Assembly: GCA_025617375.2 (NCBI GenBank)
Contig: JAMYGW020000002.1
Coordinates: 3,038,001-3,102,000, forward strand
Length of the DNA: 64,000 nucleotides
Direction: 5' to 3'
Source: Acarospora socialis
Lineage: Eukaryota; Ascomycota; Lecanoromycetes; Acarosporales; Acarosporaceae
Part shown: piece after piece, positions 60,081 through 64,000 of the stretch
Numbering within the stretch: position 1 is the first letter of the stretch
Layout of the letters: every line of letters starts with the position of its first letter
Notes under the pieces: model-generated
The model's database searches: none
The model's input: only the letters and a program-made list of their open reading frames with translations
Told to the model about the DNA's origin: nothing
Made by a program: the position numbers and the translations under genes

Positions 60081-61728
60081 GGACTTGAGCTTCTTTCGGC
60101 GCCCGTTTGTATTCTTGGCGGGTACAGGCGACGGAAGTAAGGCTTCCTCATCTTCTTCTGGTATCGTGGATAGCCTGGTCATCTGGGATAGTCTAAATCA
60201 GTAAAATGCACTTGACCTTTGTCATTACTCTCCAGTAAGGTTGAGTAGCAGGACCGAGACGACATCAGCGTGGGAAGGGTGCTCACCATTTGCTGAGTTG
60301 ACCGTCTCAAGTGTGCAATTCGCAGTCCCAGACGTTGAGTGAAATTGATCAAGTAAAGGCAGATTTCCTTGCGTGCTATGCTTGGCGGGAACAAGCTCGT
60401 GGATGATTTAGAAAATGCTGCAAGGTGCTGAGAAAGTTTTCTACTAACGAGATCAGCCACTGAGAACACCAAGCCCGCACGTAGTCACACGCAAAAGGGA
60501 CGCGGAGGCATCATCCGAGACAGATAAGCCCTGGCAACCGAACATACACTTTGTGTCGAACACGAGTCTAAAGGAGGACTTAAGTCATCTGAATGCTGTG
60601 CTCAATGAGGGAGAGAATCGAGTTTTTGGAGCTAGATTCTGAGACACCAAATACGAGTGGGGCAACGGCGGCTCGACCACGCGGCTTGAGATCGTGGCTG
60701 GAGAGACTTACACGTAAAGGGGGCACTGCAAGCGTTTTGTCACCGTCTCAGCACAGTCAAACTCGCGGAAGCCCTCATACCCTTCCGCACCCACAAACCT
60801 TACCACAACACCATTACCACCATTGAACGCCTAACTTCAACGCTCCGATCCGAGTCACTAGACAACAACGTTGAAAGCCGTTAGCACGTACTGCAAGGTC
60901 CTCCAGCTACTTCCTAGAGTGAGGACTGACCGAAGCCTACCCAGCAGTAAGAACCAAACGGGGGCCCTCACACAGCGCCATCGCGGGGATATTGTAAGTC
61001 TCCAGTACGTGATGCCTGTTCAGCAGTGCTCCTAACTGGTCGTGCTGAGAATATGATGAGGGACAGGGTCCATGTCGAAACGCCAGACCAGACATTCCCT
61101 GCTTGATTGCGCACGGTTGCACCCAAATCATAACAACAGCGATTTATCGAGGGGGAGGCCAAGTAAGTAAAGCATGCTCCACGAATTCTTTATCGAATTA
61201 GTATTGACAGCAGCATAGGTCATAGAGTAAGCTCTCCAACTGGAGTCATCCCCTAAAGAACCACCAGAGGTAACCATAGACACAGGCAGCAAGCAAACAT
61301 GTCTGATATAGAAGGACGAGCTCCACCCACTACTGAAGAACGCCACAAGTAAAAAAGAGCGCCTAATACTAGAAGTGGAGCACGCCCTAGCAACGAGGAA
61401 GCGACCTTCACACTCGATATCCTGAGGAAGACACGGGAAAGCGGAACCAGCGAGGTAGGTGCTATGCTATCTCGAACTTCCTGAATCACCGTTTTTTCAA
61501 TCCTATTGGACCCTTAAGATATTAGTCACATCCTCTCTTCATGACATGGCTCAGCCCGAGGCGTATTTGCTGGTGTCCAACTGAGACACTGTGCCACCAT
61601 GTCCATTAAAACCGGCCAAGTTAATCCGCTGACGGTTCATCCAGGTCAACTGAAATAAGGCCGCGGCCGCGGCCGGCCTCCCGAGCACTGCCGCCGCTCA
61701 CGGCAAATACGGAGATCTTCAGACGCGA

Positions 61729-62055
61729 ATGGGGTGGCGTATCCCCCAAGACGCCCAAATTGACCAACCCATCGACAAGAGAAACCCCAAGGAAAAGGGG
61801 CTCACCAAGGCCAGCATAGAAAAAGAAGCCGGAGGCAGCAACACCGACGACTCCGAAGGCGGAGTAAAGCTTAACATCAAAAAAGGTCCCGAAGACAACG
61901 ACACTGAAAACTCCGACGGCGGAGTCAAAATAAACACCGAAAAAGAGACCGAGAGACCCGCCAGCGAGGACTGGCTCCTCACAAAGGAGTTCGGAAGGCC
62001 CACCAGGAACCCGGCCAGCCGGCGCCCGACCCGCGGGCGACCCTGGCTTTATTAA
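61729..62055 (+). CDS. Short repetitive charged ORF
   Basis: An open frame of 108 codons built around two copies of a roughly 20-residue unit, (T)DDSEGGVKLNIKK and TENSDGGVKINTEKE. It is highly charged and low in complexity and ends in RRPTRGRPWLY. I recognise no family. It could be a scrap of a retroelement gag-like or disordered protein, or a chance frame, since it lies among repeated, unannotatable DNA. Confidence 0.25.
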   Translation: MGWRIPQDAQIDQPIDKRNPKEKGLTKASIEKEAGGSNTDDSEGGVKLNIKKGPEDNDTENSDGGVKINTEKETERPASEDWLLTKEFGRPTRNPASRRPTRGRPWLY

Positions 62056-62124
62056 GGAGAAAAAACCTCTAAGCCTTTCTCTTTACCTTTTCACTGAACT
62101 CCTTTGCCCATCGCGGTTATCTCC

Positions 62125-62635
62125 CGCCGCAACTCGGACTGCATACTGAGACCCGAGTCGACCGAGTGGCGGCGGGCAGTCTCAAAACCCTTGGCAGGTA
62201 GCGAGAATACTGATATTATAAGCTCGCAGAAGGAGCACTGGAGCCATCGCTGTTGGTGTCCGAACCCGATTCGGCGGCGCGCTGCTTTCCCGACTTCTTC
62301 TTCGCTCTTTAGGAGTTTCCTTTACTCTTTGCTGATCTGGTGATGTCGGCAAAGTCGTCGGTGGGAAGGAGTCCTAGACAAGAAGCCAGTCAAATCCCAT
62401 GGCCATGATTCCAAAGAAAATCTATCAATGAAGTCAGATAGGTTGGCGTCCCGTGGAGGGAGGAAGAAAGTAAGTCTTCTCTATCCCTTCTTGCTGGATT
62501 CCCTCACTTCCGGGATTGTTTCCGCCCCGACTCGGACTGCACATTGAATGTTGAGTCGTTCGGATCGTGGCAGGAATGCTTAATACTCCTGGCGGTTGAG
62601 TTAGGGTACTGATATTATACGCGGCTGTCTAGAGA
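62125..62635 (+). repeat. Imperfect direct repeat pair
   Basis: Two segments about 395-400 bp apart share the same ordered blocks. CTCGGACTGCA is at about 62135 and 62530, GAGTCG downstream of each, and TACTGATATTATA at 62208-62220 and 62607-62619. A pyrimidine-rich lead-in precedes both. The copies are diverged. They look like remnants of a duplicated mobile element or its terminal repeats. Confidence 0.5.
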
Positions 62636-63374
62636 ATCAAACCTCTTGCGGAGATGGAAAGATCAGTCTTGATCGTTCTCGTCTTATTGCACCTCTTTGC
62701 CTCGATGATTACCCTTAAAGCCGAGTCATTAGAGGCCAGACTTCTCAGCGCCCTGGCATTTTATTTAAGAGAATCTTCTTATTCGCTGGTGTCTAAGGGA
62801 AACGGACCTTGCTGGCATTTCCCCTTAGTTTGCCTCAGCTATTGATATGACTATTCGTTAGCTGTGCTTTGTATGCGTCGAATCGAGATACGAAAGCCAG
62901 TCAAGACGAAGCTCACTTACGCAAGGATACAGTGTCCATCAATGGGAGCACGCACTGATGAGAAGACTGCCGGTGTCACCTTGAAGGCTGACACCGGCAG
63001 CACAGTCCTCGGTCAACACGTATACCATCGTCTTGTCGGGTTTGGAAAGCGTGGCCTTCAAGGCTATGTGGCATGAAAAGACGGAGGGGAGTGGGATCGC
63101 GCTAGGTGGTTGCTGTGCTGTGAGAAATAGGAAAACGAGCCCTCCGCTAGTGCGGCATTGCACGACTCATACTTCCATTCCAACCCTCACTTTCCTCCTC
63201 TAACCTTACACCTTGCAGCTCCATACATCACGTTGACCGCACAACACTGCTTCGAGAAGCTGACGCCAGGTTGGTCCGCCTTCCTTCTCGAGACTTTGCA
63301 CGTGAGAGGCTCATGCACACTTCTTCAGACTCATACATCATAGACCAAAGCCTACGGAGTGATTCAAAGCCAAG

Positions 63375-64000
63375 ATGACTCCGCTCGAACATACCGATCC
63401 TGCCACTACCCTCGAAGACACCAATCCTACCAATACCCTCGAAGACACCAATCCTATTAGTACCCTTGGGACTTCCGAGGTTTCAGACGAACGCTTCTTG
63501 GCCGAATGCTTCAAGAACATCCAGGGTGTTCCCACCGTAAGTCCTTCTCTGCAAAACTTCACTGTCCCGTCATGAACGCGACCGTGTCAAGCGAACAAAC
63601 TGGCAAGCCCATCGTGCAGTTTGACCAGATTTTGCTGGACAGCATGTACCCTTTTATTTCAGCCCTCTTTATGCACTTCTCCTCCACATCTCGCCTTCTT
63701 TCTGTCCTGCATCTAGGCGAGCGGGATGCATACTTGACATTCACGGTTCAGTTGAGCATCCTGCACTTGGTCTTCCAATTCACTGCAGACTGTCCTGCTA
63801 TGGATTGCGACCGGTCGCAATGTTCCCCTAATCTCGTGAAGGAACATCATCCACAACATGTGTCTTCTCTTCTACACCTAGCTGTGCATACACCGTCGCA
63901 ATCGTACTTTCCCTTTTTGCACTAACCAAATATAACTTGGCCTCGAGCGGTTCTGACACTTAGTGTGGACATAGATCATGATGGATGCTGTGGCGGAGGC
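63375..64000 (+). CDS. Myb/SANT-like protein, partial (cluster member H)
   Basis: The gene is cut by the right edge. Exon 1 is 63375-63536 (54 codons). It has a repeated EDTNPTNTLEDTNPIS lead, then VSDERFLAECFKNIQGVPT, which fits the first helix of the family. After a GT at 63537, an intron of about 438 nt ending ACATAG at 63974 brings in IMMDAVAEA at 63975-64000, the expected start of the second helix. The intron position and phase 0 match members B and G. The unusually long intron and the very short second part make the joining tentative. Confidence 0.55.

Larger units (their letters stand above)
60081..63374. other. Long region with repeats, no confident gene
   Basis: 3.3 kb. A frame at 60593-60826 (+) is His/Pro/Ser-rich and unrecognised. 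A GC-only stretch of alternating GGCC/GCGGCC units lies at 61661-61679. Nearby are a 108-codon repetitive frame and an imperfect direct repeat, listed separately. No tRNA seen. Confidence 0.45.

Overview
The window is nuclear DNA of a filamentous ascomycete (Pezizomycotina; a Dothideomycete would fit, but the class is not proven). The reasons are genes split by many 45-100 nt introns with CTRAC-type branch sites, a canonical gpdA, a 16-exon class II histone deacetylase with an Arb2 domain, a hydrophobin, a UstYa-type (DUF3328) protein, a P450, and DUF3435 recombinase debris.

Layout. 1-4583 is an AT-rich, stop-riddled block almost without CG and CC/GG dinucleotides, ending in a mutated Tc1/mariner transposase and its right terminal repeat. 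4859-5515 (-) is a small secreted cysteine-bearing protein at the edge of that block. 6338-26687 is a housekeeping stretch: mitochondrial ClpX (+), cytochrome c oxidase subunit V (-), GAPDH (+), HDA1-type deacetylase (+), a long coiled-coil nuclear protein (-), the RuvB-like ATPase RVB2 (+, with a 267-bp MITE just upstream) and the U5 snRNP GYF protein LIN1 (-). 27.4-32 kb is accessory: a broken DUF3435 tyrosine-recombinase gene, an ankyrin scrap and unassigned reading frames. 32922-33098 is a tRNA-Arg(ACG) gene interrupted by two 52-nt insertions at non-canonical places. A P450 (-) and a UstYa-like gene (+) follow as a divergent pair, then UFD1 (+), an amidoligase-like remnant, a hydrophobin (-) and a protein kinase (+).

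From 39.7 kb to the right edge lie eight members (seven complete, one cut by the window end) of a family of small nuclear proteins. Each has an N-terminal Myb/SANT-like helical segment, a basic Pro/Lys tail and, in the seven complete ones, a VKxE motif. They occur on both strands and several share intron positions, so they look like an old, locally expanded paralogue cluster.

How things fit. ClpX and COX5 are convergent and both mitochondrial. HDA1, RVB2 and the Myb/SANT-like cluster are chromatin or DNA-binding functions. P450 plus UstYa could be a small secondary-metabolite pair. The strongest unusual observations are the doubly interrupted tRNA, the Myb/SANT-like cluster with its shared VKxE motif, the atypical mutation signature of the AT-rich block, and the MITE with degenerate TTAGGG repeats in the RVB2 promoter. 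All exon coordinates are hand-derived from splice consensus and protein continuity, and were not tested against transcripts.
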